Source: JAHECQ01 sp963775125 (GTDB lineage Bacteria; Actinomycetota; Acidimicrobiia; Acidimicrobiales; SZUA-35). Taken from it: DNA of 64,000 bases. Below the pieces are notes generated by a model. That model was not told the origin of the DNA, did no database searches, and worked only from the letters and a program-made list of their open reading frames with translations. A program made the position numbers and the translations under genes. Below, piece after piece: positions 1-8,681 of the stretch (the stretch's first letter is position 1; each line of letters begins with the position of its first letter). Location of the stretch: the NCBI GenBank assembly GCA_963775125.1, contig CAVZHQ010000003.1, positions 124,001 to 188,000 of the forward strand, given 5' to 3'.

Positions 1-1
1 C

Positions 2-271
2 CTGCTCAACCTCGGCAACGCCACCGGCCACCCGAGCTTCGTGATGTCGGCCAGCTTCACCAATCAGGTCCTCGCCCAGATCGAATTGCACAAGCGGGCC
101 GAGGAGTACGGCATCAGCGTCACCACGTTGCCCAAGCTGCTCGACGAGAAGGTCGCTCGCCTGCACCTCGATGCGCTCGGCGTGAAGCTCACCAAGCTCA
201 CCCCCGAACAGGCCGCCTACATCGGCGTACCCGTCGATGGCCCCTACAAGCCCGATCACTACCGCTACTGA
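2..271 (+). CDS. ahcY: S-adenosylhomocysteine hydrolase, C-terminal end (partial)
   Basis: The window opens inside this gene; frame 2 is open to a TGA at 269-271, giving the last 89 residues. The product reversibly hydrolyses S-adenosylhomocysteine to adenosine and homocysteine in the cytosol, closing the methylation cycle. The fragment begins LLNLGNATGHPSFVMS and ends GPYKPDHYRY; the terminal lysine-tyrosine region (KPDHYRY), which reaches the NAD site of the neighbouring subunit, is a hallmark of this family and is complete. The start lies outside the window. A strong hairpin follows 24 bases after the stop, so this is probably the end of its transcript. An mtnP-like gene of the related methylthioadenosine salvage route lies far downstream at 46109. 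Confidence 0.95.
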   Translation: MLNLGNATGHPSFVMSASFTNQVLAQIELHKRAEEYGISVTTLPKLLDEKVARLHLDALGVKLTKLTPEQAAYIGVPVDGPYKPDHYRY

Positions 272-295
272 CTTCGCGCAGACCGCACGTTCGGT

Positions 296-329
296 CGACG
301 GTACTGCTACGGCAGCAGCAGTACCGTCG
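296..329 (+). terminator. Hairpin downstream of ahcY, likely terminator
   Basis: A perfect 13-bp stem (CGACGGTACTGCT at 296-308 pairing with 317-329) with an 8-base loop lies 24 bases after the ahcY stop and 28 bases before the next start codon. No clean U-tract follows (GCGCCGATTTCG), as is common for actinobacterial terminators. It could alternatively be an operator for the downstream P450. Confidence 0.7.
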
Positions 330-356
330 GCGCCGATTTCGTGTTACCGTCAGCAG

Positions 357-1545
357 ATGGAATTGAAGCCTGTCTCGGATTGGGCAACCGACTTCGATGT
401 TGCCGACCCTGCGTATGAAGCGAACCCGTTCCCGATCTGGGACGAGCTCCGCGAGACCTGCCCCGTGGCCCACACCGATCGTCGCGGCGGGGCGCTGTTG
501 CCGACCGCGCTACGACGACGTCGCCGCAGTGGCCTACGACACCGAGCACTTCACGTCGCGCGACGTGGGTGTCCTGCCTCCGGTCGAGGGTTCCAAGCTG
601 TTGATCGCCCCGCCGATCACGTCGGACCCACCCTTCCACACCGACGCCCGGCGCATCCTCCTCCCCTTCTTCAGCCCCGCCGCTGTCGATCGCCTCGAGA
701 TCAAGACCCGCCTGATCTGCGAGGAACTGCTCGACAGCATCGCGGCCCAGCCCACCGCCGATGCGGCCGGCGATTACGCCCAGCACATTCCCGTGCGGGT
801 CATCGCCCACATGCTCGGCATCCCCGAGAGCGACGAGGCGATCTTCACCGACTGGGCCATCCGGATCTTCCAGGGCACGGGTACCGACCCCGAGAATGGT
901 CGGGAAGCGACCCGTGAGATCCTCGCCTATTTCGGCGAACAGGTCGCGACCCGGCGGGCCGAACGGGCCGAAGACCTCATCAGCGCGCTCATCGACGCCG
1001 AACTCGACGGTTCCCCTCTGACCGACAAACACATCCTCGGATCGTGCTTCCTGTTGCTCATGGCCGGCATCGACACCACCTGGTCCGGCATCGGCGCCAG
1101 TCTCTGGCATTTGGCCACCCACCACGACGATCGAGACCGGCTCGTGGCCGACCCTTCGCTTCTCCCCACCGCGATCGAAGAGTTCCTCCGGGCCTACTCG
1201 CCGGTAACCATGGCCCGCATCGCCGCCGACGACACCGAGATCGCCGGATGCCCGGTGCACGCCGGCGACCGTGTGCTGCTCAACTTTCCGGCGGGCAACC
1301 GCGACCCCGAGAAGTTCGAGCGCCCCGACGAGGTGCTCATCGACCGGGAGAAGAATCGGCACTTCGCGTTCGGCATCGGTATCCATCGTTGCATCGGCTC
1401 CAACCTGGCCCGCATGGAGATGCGGGTCGCGGTCGGCACCTGGCTGGAGCGTTTCCCGACCTTCGCGCTGCGCCCCGACGTCGAGGTTCGCTGGGGTGGT
1501 GCCCAGGTTCGTGGGCCCCGTGAGGTGCCGGTCACGCTGCTGTAG
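357..1545 (+). pseudogene. Cytochrome P450, one frameshift near base 508
   Basis: A soluble bacterial class I cytochrome P450 of about 395 residues; it would insert one oxygen atom into a hydrophobic substrate using electrons from a ferredoxin. The ATG at 357 begins MELKPVSDWATDFDV and runs in frame 3 to about 507; the rest is in frame 1. Near 504-513 the sequence reads ACCGCGCTAC where the paralogue at 9644 encodes LPTRYED, so one extra base explains the shift. Downstream parts are complete: I-helix AGIDTTWSG, the ExxR region EEFLRAYSP, and haem loop FAFGIGIHRCIGS with its cysteine. It is strikingly like the P450 at 9644-10891 along its whole length. Either a sequencing error or a recent mutation; all functional motifs survive. 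Confidence 0.85.
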
Positions 1546-1592
1546 GAGCGGCGAGGCGGCCAGGTGTCACACGACGTGGTCATGATGGCGGA

Positions 1593-2156
1593 ATGTTGTT
1601 CGAACGTCGCTGTCCGGCCTGTGGGCGCCACAGTCGCTTCGCCTGTTCGTTGTGCTGGTCGCGGCTGACGCCCGACCACTCGGCCGCTCCCGGGCTGTTC
1701 GTCTACGACCCGGCGTGCCGAGAACTCATCCTCGCCGCCAAGAACCATGGACGGCGGGATCTCCTGCGCCCGTTCGGGAGAGCGCTGGCCGACCATCTCG
1801 CCGAGCGGCTCGACCCCGAGGTGCCGTGGCTCGTCACGTGGGTCCCCTGTAGCAGGCGAGGGCGGCAGGCCCGCGGGTTCGACCAAGGACGCATCCTGGC
1901 CCGAACCGTCGCCGCCGGGCTGGGAGTCAACGCTCGCCCGCTGTTGCGTCGCATCGACCCGGCGGCGCAGACGGGACGCTCTCGAGAGCAGCGTCTCGTC
2001 GGTCCTGCCTTCCGCGCCCGCCGACCGGCAACGGGGTACATCGTGCTCGTCGACGACGTCACCACGACGGGCGCTTCGCTGCGCGGAGCGGTCGCAGCGT
2101 TGGAAGCGGCTGGCGCACAACGGGTGGTCCCTGCGGCCCTCGCATCGGTGCCATAG
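1593..2156 (+). CDS. ComF family phosphoribosyltransferase-like protein
   Basis: 187 residues. The N-terminus carries a short zinc-finger-like segment (CPACGRHS..CSLCW, residues about 8-23) followed by a type I phosphoribosyltransferase fold with the PRPP-binding loop VLVDDVTTTGASLRGA near residues 152-167. This layout is that of ComF, needed for DNA uptake in naturally competent bacteria; in most actinobacteria its role is unproven and it sits next to hpf and secA, as it does here. The RGFDQGRILAR segment is the usual ComF GxNQ-like region. No competence genes are seen nearby, so a function in nucleotide metabolism is equally possible. Confidence 0.85.
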   Translation: MLFERRCPACGRHSRFACSLCWSRLTPDHSAAPGLFVYDPACRELILAAKNHGRRDLLRPFGRALADHLAERLDPEVPWLVTWVPCSRRGRQARGFDQGRILARTVAAGLGVNARPLLRRIDPAAQTGRSREQRLVGPAFRARRPATGYIVLVDDVTTTGASLRGAVAALEAAGAQRVVPAALASVP

Positions 2157-2212
2157 GGCTCAGGTCACGGCGGGCCAAGAAGGGGTACTGTCAGGAAAAG
2201 CGAGACACAACG

Positions 2213-2219
2213 AAAGGAG
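2213..2219 (+). promoter_or_regulatory. Shine-Dalgarno site fixing the hpf GTG start
   Basis: AAAGGAG ends seven bases before GTG 2227, whereas the reading frame stays open far upstream through the comF-like gene. This site decides the start of hpf. Confidence 0.75.
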
Positions 2220-2226
2220 CAGTTAC

Positions 2227-2787
2227 GTGGAGGTCACGGTCAGTGGACGTCACACAACGGTTTCGGAGAAGCTTCGGGTCTACGCAGTAGACAAGATCAG
2301 CAAGTGTGAGCGCTATCTCCAAGGCATGGAACGAGCCGAGGTGCACTTCTGGGAGGAGAAGAATCCCCGGAAGGAACATCGAGAACTCTGCGAAGTGACG
2401 ATGGAAGGTCATGGACACCACATCCGCTGCAAGGTCTCCGCTCCTGACGGCTTCACCGCCGTGGATCTGGCCGAGGACAAGCTCGAACGCCAGCTCCGGA
2501 AACTGAAGACACAGGTCCAGAAGCGGACGAAGTCCCGGGTCAGACCGGACATCCCGACCGACCTGGTCCCCGACACGCTGCTCCAGGGTGAGGCCGAGAC
2601 TCCCTCGGTCTACAAGATCGTGAAGTCCAAGAGCTTCTCGATCGAAGCCCTCGACGCCGAACACGCAGCCCTCCAGATGGATCTGCTCAACCACGACTTC
2701 TACGTCTTCATCAACGAGGAGACCAAAAAGCACGCCGTCGTCTATCGGCGAGCCGATGGAGACGTGGGTCTCATCGATATCGCCTGA
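2227..2787 (+). CDS. hpf: Long-form ribosome hibernation promoting factor
   Basis: 186 residues from a GTG preceded by AAAGGAG. The frame is open far upstream, but that part is a shadow of the comF-like gene. The N-terminal ~100 residues form the HPF/YfiA domain that occupies the 30S decoding channel (VEVTVSGRHTTVSEKLRVYA; basic stretch RQLRKLKTQVQKRTKSR). A linker leads to the C-terminal dimerisation domain (from about VYKIVKSKSFSIEALDAEHA, ending HAVVYRRADGDVGLIDIA), which brings two 70S ribosomes together as inactive 100S particles. Two-domain architecture and length match long HPF. Position directly ahead of secA is the common actinobacterial order. Likely induced in stationary phase, which the sequence itself does not show. 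Confidence 0.95.
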   Translation: MEVTVSGRHTTVSEKLRVYAVDKISKCERYLQGMERAEVHFWEEKNPRKEHRELCEVTMEGHGHHIRCKVSAPDGFTAVDLAEDKLERQLRKLKTQVQKRTKSRVRPDIPTDLVPDTLLQGEAETPSVYKIVKSKSFSIEALDAEHAALQMDLLNHDFYVFINEETKKHAVVYRRADGDVGLIDIA

Positions 2788-2834
2788 CCGGTGCACGGGT
2801 CCGTGCCGGGGGCGGGGGTAGACTCGCTCCCGGC

Positions 2835-5618
2835 ATGAAACTGCTCGACAAAATCCTCAAAGCGGGAGACGGCAAGCGTCTCAAGGCGATCGAAAGCGTC
2901 GTGGCTCCCGTCAACAACCTCGAGCGTGAGTTCGAGAATCTGACCGACGATGCGCTGCGGGCCAAAACGGCCTCGTTCCGCGAACGTCTCGACCAGGGCG
3001 AAGACCTCGACGATCTGATGCCCGAGGCCTTTGCCACCGTGCGCGAGGCCGCCAGGCGGGTCATCGGCCAGCGGCACTACGACGTGCAGCTCATGGGCGG
3101 CGCAGCGCTGCACTGGGGCTGGGTCGCCGAGATGAAGACCGGCGAGGGCAAGACGCTCGTATCGACGCTCCCCGTCTACCTGAACGGGCTCAGCGGCAAC
3201 GGTGTCCACGTCGTCACGGTCAACGACTACTTGGCTTCCCGCGACGCCGAGTGGATGGGCCGGGTCCACAAATGGTTGGGCCTCTCGGTCGGTCTCATCG
3301 TCCCTGGTCGCCAGGACGCCGGATACAAGCGTGCGCAGTACGCCGCCGATGTCACCTACTCGACCAACAACGAGCTCGGGTTCGACTACCTGCGTGACAA
3401 CATGGCGCGCGCCAGAGCCGAGATGGTGCAGCGGGGCCACAACTACGCAATCGTCGACGAGATCGACTCGATCCTCATCGACGAAGCCCGCACACCGTTG
3501 ATCATCAGCGGCAAGGTGCGGGGCGCGGCCGACCTGTATTACCGGTTCGCCGACATCGTCAAGGTGCTCGTCCGCGACGAGCACTACGACGTCGACGAAG
3601 AGAAGCGCCAGGTGGCGATCACCGACGAGGGCATCACCCGAGTCGAGGAAATCCTCGAGATCGACAATCTGTACGACGGCGTGCAGCAGGACCTCGTCCA
3701 TCAGCTGGGCGTCGCCCTTCGGGCCAAGGAACTCTTCCGCCGTGACAAGGACTACCTCGTAGCCGACGGCGAGGTGAAGATCGTCGACGAGTTCACCGGC
3801 CGCATCCTCGATGGTCGCCGTTGGTCCGATGGCCTGCACCAGGCAGTCGAAGCCAAAGAGGGCGTGCGCATCAAGGAAGAGCAGCAGACGCTGGCGACCG
3901 TCACGTTGCAGAACTACTTCCGTATGTACAACAAGCTCGCCGGGATGACCGGAACCGCCCAGAGCGATGCGGCCGAGCTCGAGACCACCTACGGGCTTGC
4001 CGTCGTCCAGGCGCCCACCAATCGGCCCTTGGCCCGCCTCGACCAGCCCGACCTGATCTTCAAGAGCGAACTGTCGAAGTTCACCGCCGTCATCGACGAC
4101 ATCGAGGAACGGGTCGAGAAGGGCCAGCCGGTTCTGGTCGGTACCGCATCGGTCGAGAAATCCGAGGTGCTCAGCAAACTGCTCCAGGAGCGGAAGCTGC
4201 CGCACGAAGTGCTCAACGCGAAGCAGCATTTCCGCGAAGCCGAAATCGTGGCCCAGGCCGGCCAGCCGGGAGCGGTCACGGTTGCCACCAACATGGCCGG
4301 CCGAGGCGTCGACATCATCCTCGGTGGGAACGCCGAGAAGCTGGCCGAACGGGACACCATCGCCAGCGGCCACGAACTCGGGACCGAAGACGGCGACAGC
4401 TATCTGAAGTCTCGGCTCGAGTACTGGGAACCCCTGTGCTCGGCCGAAGGCGACAAGGTCCGCGAGGCCGGTGGCTTGTACGTGCTCGGTACCGAACGAC
4501 ACGAGAGTCGACGGATCGACAATCAGCTGCGTGGGCGTTCGGGCCGTCAGGGCGACCCGGGCGAGAGCCGGTTCTACCTGTCGCTCGAGGACGACCTCAT
4601 GCGCATCTTCGCCACGGGGGCCATGAACTGGGTGATGGACAAGGCGATGCCGGACGACATCCCCATCGAGTCCAAGGCCGTGACCAAATCGGTCGAGCGG
4701 GCACAGACGACCGTCGAGCAGCGCAACGCCGAAATCCGCAAGAACGTCCTCAAATACGACGAGGTGTTCAACGAGCAGCGCAAGGTCATCTACGCCCGTC
4801 GCATGCAGGTGCTCGACGAGCAGAACCTGCGTGAGGAATCACTCGACGCGATCGACGCCGTCGGACAGATCCTGGTCGACACGTACTGTGCCGACGATCT
4901 CGACGACACCTGGGACATCGAAGGCCTGCACGCCGACCTCGCTACCTTCTGGCCGACCAAGCTGAGCGAGGACGATCTCGCAGGAGCCAAGCGACTTGCC
5001 GATCTGGCCGACATGCTCAGGGAAGAAGGGCGCGCGCTCTACCTCAGTCGGGAGGAAGAGCTGACGCCGGCGGTGATGCGCCAGATCGAACGCCAAGTCA
5101 TGCTCCAACTGGTCGACCAGCGGTGGCGTGAACACCTGAACGAGATGGACCACCTGCGGGAGGGCATCAACCTCCGAGCCATGGGCCAGCGGGATCCACT
5201 CATCGAATGGCAGCGTGAAGGTTTCAGTCTCTTCAGCGACATGATGACCGGACTGTCGACCGACTTCGTCAAGTACATCATGCACGTCCAGGTCGTTCAG
5301 CAGCCGGTGCCCGTGCCCGCTCAGCCAGAGGCGAGCGACGACGAGGACGGCGAGATCGTCGATGCCGAGATGGTGGTCGATGACCATGCTGCACCCGCGC
5401 CCAAGCCCGAACAGCGGCCGGCACCTCGCAAGTCGGTGCAAACGACGAATGTCACCTCGGCCAAGGCCGAAGCGCGTAGTCTGCTCAGAGACGAGCCCAC
5501 CCCGACCTCGGTCACGCCCCCTCAGACCGTGGTCAAGGACGAATGGGACAAGACCCCCCGCAACGCCCTGTGTCCCTGTGGCAGCGGCAAAAAGTTCAAA
5601 CAGTGCCACGGGCGCTGA
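2835..5618 (+). CDS. secA: Preprotein translocase motor ATPase SecA
   Basis: 927 residues, full length for the housekeeping SecA (SecA1) of actinobacteria. It is the cytosolic and membrane-bound ATPase that drives unfolded preproteins through SecYEG. Seen in order: Walker A MKTGEGKT near residue 100, preprotein-binding insertion, DEAD-like box VDEIDSILIDEARTP near 208, helicase domain 2 with TNMAGRGVDI and the arginine-finger region RRIDNQLRGRSGRQGD, the scaffold and wing domains, a low-complexity acidic/proline linker, and a terminal zinc site CPCGSGKKFKQCHGR (three cysteines and one histidine) that binds SecB or the ribosome in other species. ATG at 2835 is 47 bases after hpf. No frameshift in 2.8 kb. 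Confidence 0.98.
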   Translation: MKLLDKILKAGDGKRLKAIESVVAPVNNLEREFENLTDDALRAKTASFRERLDQGEDLDDLMPEAFATVREAARRVIGQRHYDVQLMGGAALHWGWVAEMKTGEGKTLVSTLPVYLNGLSGNGVHVVTVNDYLASRDAEWMGRVHKWLGLSVGLIVPGRQDAGYKRAQYAADVTYSTNNELGFDYLRDNMARARAEMVQRGHNYAIVDEIDSILIDEARTPLIISGKVRGAADLYYRFADIVKVLVRDEHYDVDEEKRQVAITDEGITRVEEILEIDNLYDGVQQDLVHQLGVALRAKELFRRDKDYLVADGEVKIVDEFTGRILDGRRWSDGLHQAVEAKEGVRIKEEQQTLATVTLQNYFRMYNKLAGMTGTAQSDAAELETTYGLAVVQAPTNRPLARLDQPDLIFKSELSKFTAVIDDIEERVEKGQPVLVGTASVEKSEVLSKLLQERKLPHEVLNAKQHFREAEIVAQAGQPGAVTVATNMAGRGVDIILGGNAEKLAERDTIASGHELGTEDGDSYLKSRLEYWEPLCSAEGDKVREAGGLYVLGTERHESRRIDNQLRGRSGRQGDPGESRFYLSLEDDLMRIFATGAMNWVMDKAMPDDIPIESKAVTKSVERAQTTVEQRNAEIRKNVLKYDEVFNEQRKVIYARRMQVLDEQNLREESLDAIDAVGQILVDTYCADDLDDTWDIEGLHADLATFWPTKLSEDDLAGAKRLADLADMLREEGRALYLSREEELTPAVMRQIERQVMLQLVDQRWREHLNEMDHLREGINLRAMGQRDPLIEWQREGFSLFSDMMTGLSTDFVKYIMHVQVVQQPVPVPAQPEASDDEDGEIVDAEMVVDDHAAPAPKPEQRPAPRKSVQTTNVTSAKAEARSLLRDEPTPTSVTPPQTVVKDEWDKTPRNALCPCGSGKKFKQCHGR

Positions 5619-5645
5619 CCCCGCCCCACCCGGCAGAAACCCTTC

Positions 5646-6761
5646 ATGGCTGATCTTTCCGACGACATAGCGCGACTGCGCGCCGAATTGGCCGAGGCCG
5701 ACGACTACCTCCGAATCGGTGAACTTCGGGCGCGCCTACCCCAGCTCGAAGTCGAGATGGGGCGCCCCGATCTCTGGGATGACCTCGAACGCGCCCGCCA
5801 GATCCAGACCGAGTTCACCTCGGTCAAGGACGACCTCGATCTGTACGACCATTTGGCCGAAGGCATCGACGAGATCGAGACCCTCTGCGTGTTGGCCGAG
5901 GAAGAGAACGACACCGACACCCTGGCCGAGGCCGCCAGCCTGGTGACGAGCCTCACCGACGAGTTCTCGGCGCTCGAGCTCCGCGCCTTGTTCACCGGGG
6001 AATACGACGAGGGCGACGCTGTCTGCGAGATTCACTCCGGAGCCGGCGGGACCGATGCCCAGGACTGGGCCGAGATGCTCTTCGAGATGTATCGCCGGTG
6101 GGCGGACAAGCGTGGCTTCTCCTTCGAGGTGACCGAGTGGCAGGAGGGCCAGGAAGCGGGCGTCAGCAGCGTTGGATTCACCATCCGTGGCCGCCACGCC
6201 TACGGTCTGCTCCAAGCCGAACGGGGCGTGCACCGATTGGTTCGGATCTCGCCGTTCGACTCCCAGGCTCGCCGCCACACCGCGTTCGCCAGTTTCAGCG
6301 TGTGGCCCGACATCCCTGACGCCACCGACCAGGTACAGATCGAGGACAAGGAACTGCGCATCGACGTCTTCCGGTCTTCGGGCGCCGGCGGGCAGCACGT
6401 CAACACCACGGATTCCGCGGTGCGCATCACGCACCTCCCAACAGGCATCGTGGTCAGCTGTCAGAACGAACGCAGTCAGCACCAGAACAAGGATCGCTGC
6501 ATGCAGATGCTGTCGATCCGCCTCGTCGAACTCGAGCGACAGAAGCGTGAAGCCGAACTGGCCGCTGCGGCCGGCTCATCGCTGAGCACAGAGTGGGGAA
6601 GCCAGATTCGCAGCTACGTGCTGCAGCCCTATCAACAAGTGAAGGACGAACGATCCGGCCTCACCTCGGGGAATCCCGAGGGAGTGCTGGACGGTGCCGT
6701 CGATCCCTTCATCGAGGCATGGTTGCGTTGGCGGCGGGCCTCGGCGACCGTCGCCAACTGA
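5646..6761 (+). CDS. prfB: Peptide chain release factor 2
   Basis: 371 residues, full length. RF2 recognises UGA and UAA in the ribosomal A site and triggers hydrolysis of the finished chain. The stop-codon-reading tripeptide SPF is at about residues 202-204 and the catalytic GGQ at 248-250 (SSGAGGQHVNTTDSAVR); the glutamine is the usual N5-methylation target. The N-terminal coiled domain is present. Many bacteria control prfB by a programmed +1 frameshift at an early UGA; here the frame is continuous from ATG 5646 with no such site. It lies 27 bases after secA and 17 bases before ftsE, so it is probably co-transcribed with the cell-division genes. Confidence 0.97.
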   Translation: MADLSDDIARLRAELAEADDYLRIGELRARLPQLEVEMGRPDLWDDLERARQIQTEFTSVKDDLDLYDHLAEGIDEIETLCVLAEEENDTDTLAEAASLVTSLTDEFSALELRALFTGEYDEGDAVCEIHSGAGGTDAQDWAEMLFEMYRRWADKRGFSFEVTEWQEGQEAGVSSVGFTIRGRHAYGLLQAERGVHRLVRISPFDSQARRHTAFASFSVWPDIPDATDQVQIEDKELRIDVFRSSGAGGQHVNTTDSAVRITHLPTGIVVSCQNERSQHQNKDRCMQMLSIRLVELERQKREAELAAAAGSSLSTEWGSQIRSYVLQPYQQVKDERSGLTSGNPEGVLDGAVDPFIEAWLRWRRASATVAN

Positions 6762-6778
6762 TCGGCACCGGAGGCGAC

Positions 6779-7456
6779 ATGATCAAACTCGAAAACGTCA
6801 CCAAGGACTACCCCGGCGGCACCACCGCGTTGAAGAACGCTTCCGCCGACATCGCCAAGGGAGAGTTCGTCTTCCTCGTCGGCGCGTCGGGTTCGGGCAA
6901 GTCGACGTTTCTCCGTCTGCTGAACAAGCAGGAAGACCCGACCGAGGGTCGCATCTTCGTGGCGGGCAAGGACGTTTCCAAGTTGTCGTCGTGGAAGGTG
7001 CCACTGTTGCGTCGCAACATCGGGTGCATCTTCCAGGATTTCAAGCTGCTTCCGAACCGCACCGTCGGTGAAAATGTCAGCTTCGCCCTCGAGGTCATCG
7101 GCCGGCCGCGCCACGTCATCAAGAACCAGGTGCCCGCCATCTGCGATCTGGTCGGCCTCGGTGAAATGGTTGACAAGTACCCCGAGCAGCTCTCGGGCGG
7201 CGAACAGCAGCGGGTATCCATCGCCCGAGCGTTCGTCAACCGCCCGCTGATTCTCCTGGCCGACGAGCCAACGGGCAACCTCGATCCGCAGACGGCCATC
7301 GGCATCATGCGCCTGCTCGACCGGATCAACAAGACGGGTACCACGGTCGTCATGGCCACCCACGATCGCGGCATCGTCGACACGATGCGGCGACGAGTCA
7401 TCGAACTCTCGGCCGCGGAGATCGTGCGCGATCAAGCTCGCGGCGTCTACGAGTAG
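6779..7456 (+). CDS. ftsE: Cell division ATP-binding protein FtsE
   Basis: 225 residues from ATG 6779, which follows GGAGGCG; the open frame extends upstream only as a shadow of prfB. FtsE is the ABC-type ATPase that, with the membrane protein FtsX, controls peptidoglycan hydrolases at the division site. Visible motifs: Walker A GASGSGKST near residue 35, Q-loop FQDFKLLPNRT, signature LSGGEQQR, Walker B LLADEPTGNLD and H-loop ATHD. The ftsX gene starts 31 bases downstream, the standard pairing. The C-terminal tail is short, without the extension seen in some species. Confidence 0.96.
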   Translation: MIKLENVTKDYPGGTTALKNASADIAKGEFVFLVGASGSGKSTFLRLLNKQEDPTEGRIFVAGKDVSKLSSWKVPLLRRNIGCIFQDFKLLPNRTVGENVSFALEVIGRPRHVIKNQVPAICDLVGLGEMVDKYPEQLSGGEQQRVSIARAFVNRPLILLADEPTGNLDPQTAIGIMRLLDRINKTGTTVVMATHDRGIVDTMRRRVIELSAAEIVRDQARGVYE

Positions 7457-7487
7457 ACCAACTTCCCGAACAAGGACGGCGCCAGTC

Positions 7488-8381
7488 ATGGCCCTACGCA
7501 TCGACTACATCGCCAAGGAAACCGGCAACAACCTCATCCGCAACCCGTCGCTGACGCTGGCGACGGTCCTGACCGTCGCGGTTTCCCTGGCCCTGCTCGG
7601 CGCCGCGTTGGTGATCCAACGCGGCGTCGACGGTCTGAACACTCGCTTCGAAGACGACGTCGAGTTCATCATCTGGCTCAATCCCGACGCCCAGCCTGAG
7701 CAGCAGCAGGCCATCGATCGGGCCCTCGACGAGTCGCCGCAGATCGCCAGCTACCGCTACATCACGCCCGAGGAGACCTACGCCGAATTCCAGGAGTACT
7801 TCAAGGACTCCCCGCAGGTCATCGAAGCGGTGAGTCCTGAGCAGCTCCCGACCTCGTTCCGAGTGGTACCCGAGGTGCCCGAGCTCGACGTCGTCGAAGC
7901 GCTCGGTCAGGAGTTCCGCCAACTTCCTGGTGTCCGTGACGTCGACTTTGCCGGCGAAGTGATCAAGCGGGTGAACGAGTTCACGCGGGTGGCATCCAAC
8001 ATCATGCTGGGCGCCGCGCTGGCGTCGGCCGCAGCCTCGGCGCTCTTGATGTACAACTCGATCCGCACCGCGCTCTTCGCTCGCCGTCGCGAGATCGAGG
8101 TGATGCGCCTCGTTGGCGCCACCAACACCTTCATCCGGGTGCCGTTCATGTTGGAGGGACTGGTGCAGGGGATCGTCGGTGCCGGGGTCAGCACGCTGGC
8201 GGTGTTCGGCCTCAATCGGGTGATCCGCAACCTCTTGGAACAGACGACCTTCCAGCTCTTCGACAGCTTCGTCCTCGAATCTTCGGAGTTGGTGCCGGTG
8301 GCCCTCGTGCTGCTCGCCGCTGGAGCAGGTATCGGCTTCATCGGGTCCGGCATCGCCGTCACCCGCTACCTGGACGCGTAG
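7488..8381 (+). CDS. ftsX: Cell division membrane protein FtsX
   Basis: 297 residues. One N-terminal membrane helix (about residues 20-42, TLATVLTVAVSLALLGAAL), an extracellular domain of about 130 residues that in relatives contacts a cell-wall hydrolase such as RipC, and three C-terminal helices (about 170-195, 220-245, 265-292). The four-helix type VII ABC-transporter-like topology and the location straight after ftsE identify it. In many actinobacteria smpB follows; here the next gene is the convergent azlD, whose stop codon begins at the very next base, so smpB has moved elsewhere. Confidence 0.96.
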   Translation: MALRIDYIAKETGNNLIRNPSLTLATVLTVAVSLALLGAALVIQRGVDGLNTRFEDDVEFIIWLNPDAQPEQQQAIDRALDESPQIASYRYITPEETYAEFQEYFKDSPQVIEAVSPEQLPTSFRVVPEVPELDVVEALGQEFRQLPGVRDVDFAGEVIKRVNEFTRVASNIMLGAALASAAASALLMYNSIRTALFARRREIEVMRLVGATNTFIRVPFMLEGLVQGIVGAGVSTLAVFGLNRVIRNLLEQTTFQLFDSFVLESSELVPVALVLLAAGAGIGFIGSGIAVTRYLDA

Positions 8382-8681
8382 CTACAACGCGCGGAGGATG
8401 GCAGTTGTCGCTGCGGCGATGATGAGGACCAGCCAGAAGGGCGCGTTTCGCAGCGCGGCCAATCCGCCGGCGATGACGCCGGCCAGTCGGGTGTCGAAGA
8501 GCACGTCGCCACTGTTGCTGTAGGTCTGCAGCCCGATGAGGCCTGCGAGTAACGCCGGCGGGAGCAGCGCACCGATGGACCGAAGTCGTCCGTCGGCGCT
8601 GAACCGACCGAGCAGCAGCATCCCCGCGGCTTTCTCGAGGTAGCAGCCGGCCGCAAGCACCAAAATGAGGGTCCAGGTCAT
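8382..8681 (-). CDS. azlD: AzlD-family small subunit of branched-chain amino acid exporter
   Basis: 99 residues, a small protein of three to four hydrophobic helices (MTWTLILVLAAGCYLEKAAG...; WLVLIIAAATTAILRAL at the end). The size and the four-base ATGA overlap with the upstream azlC-like gene match the AzlC/AzlD (BrnF/BrnE) two-part exporter, which expels leucine, isoleucine, valine or their analogues. Its stop codon starts one base after the ftsX stop, so the two operons converge without a visible terminator. Confidence 0.85.
   Translation of the reverse strand: MTWTLILVLAAGCYLEKAAGMLLLGRFSADGRLRSIGALLPPALLAGLIGLQTYSNSGDVLFDTRLAGVIAGGLAALRNAPFWLVLIIAAATTAILRAL

Noticed and set aside
2788..2811. 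Hairpin between hpf and secA.
   Set aside because: GCACGG and CCGTGC are separated by only two bases, too short for a stable loop, and flanking bases do not pair.
2742..4502. A 586-codon open frame on the minus strand opposite secA.
   Set aside because: It is a mirror of secA produced by high GC at third codon positions; its residues (runs of V, L, D, H) match no fold and secA is certain.
5646..5760. Programmed +1 frameshift in prfB.
   Set aside because: No in-frame UGA preceded by a slippery CUU is present near the start; the frame is continuous.
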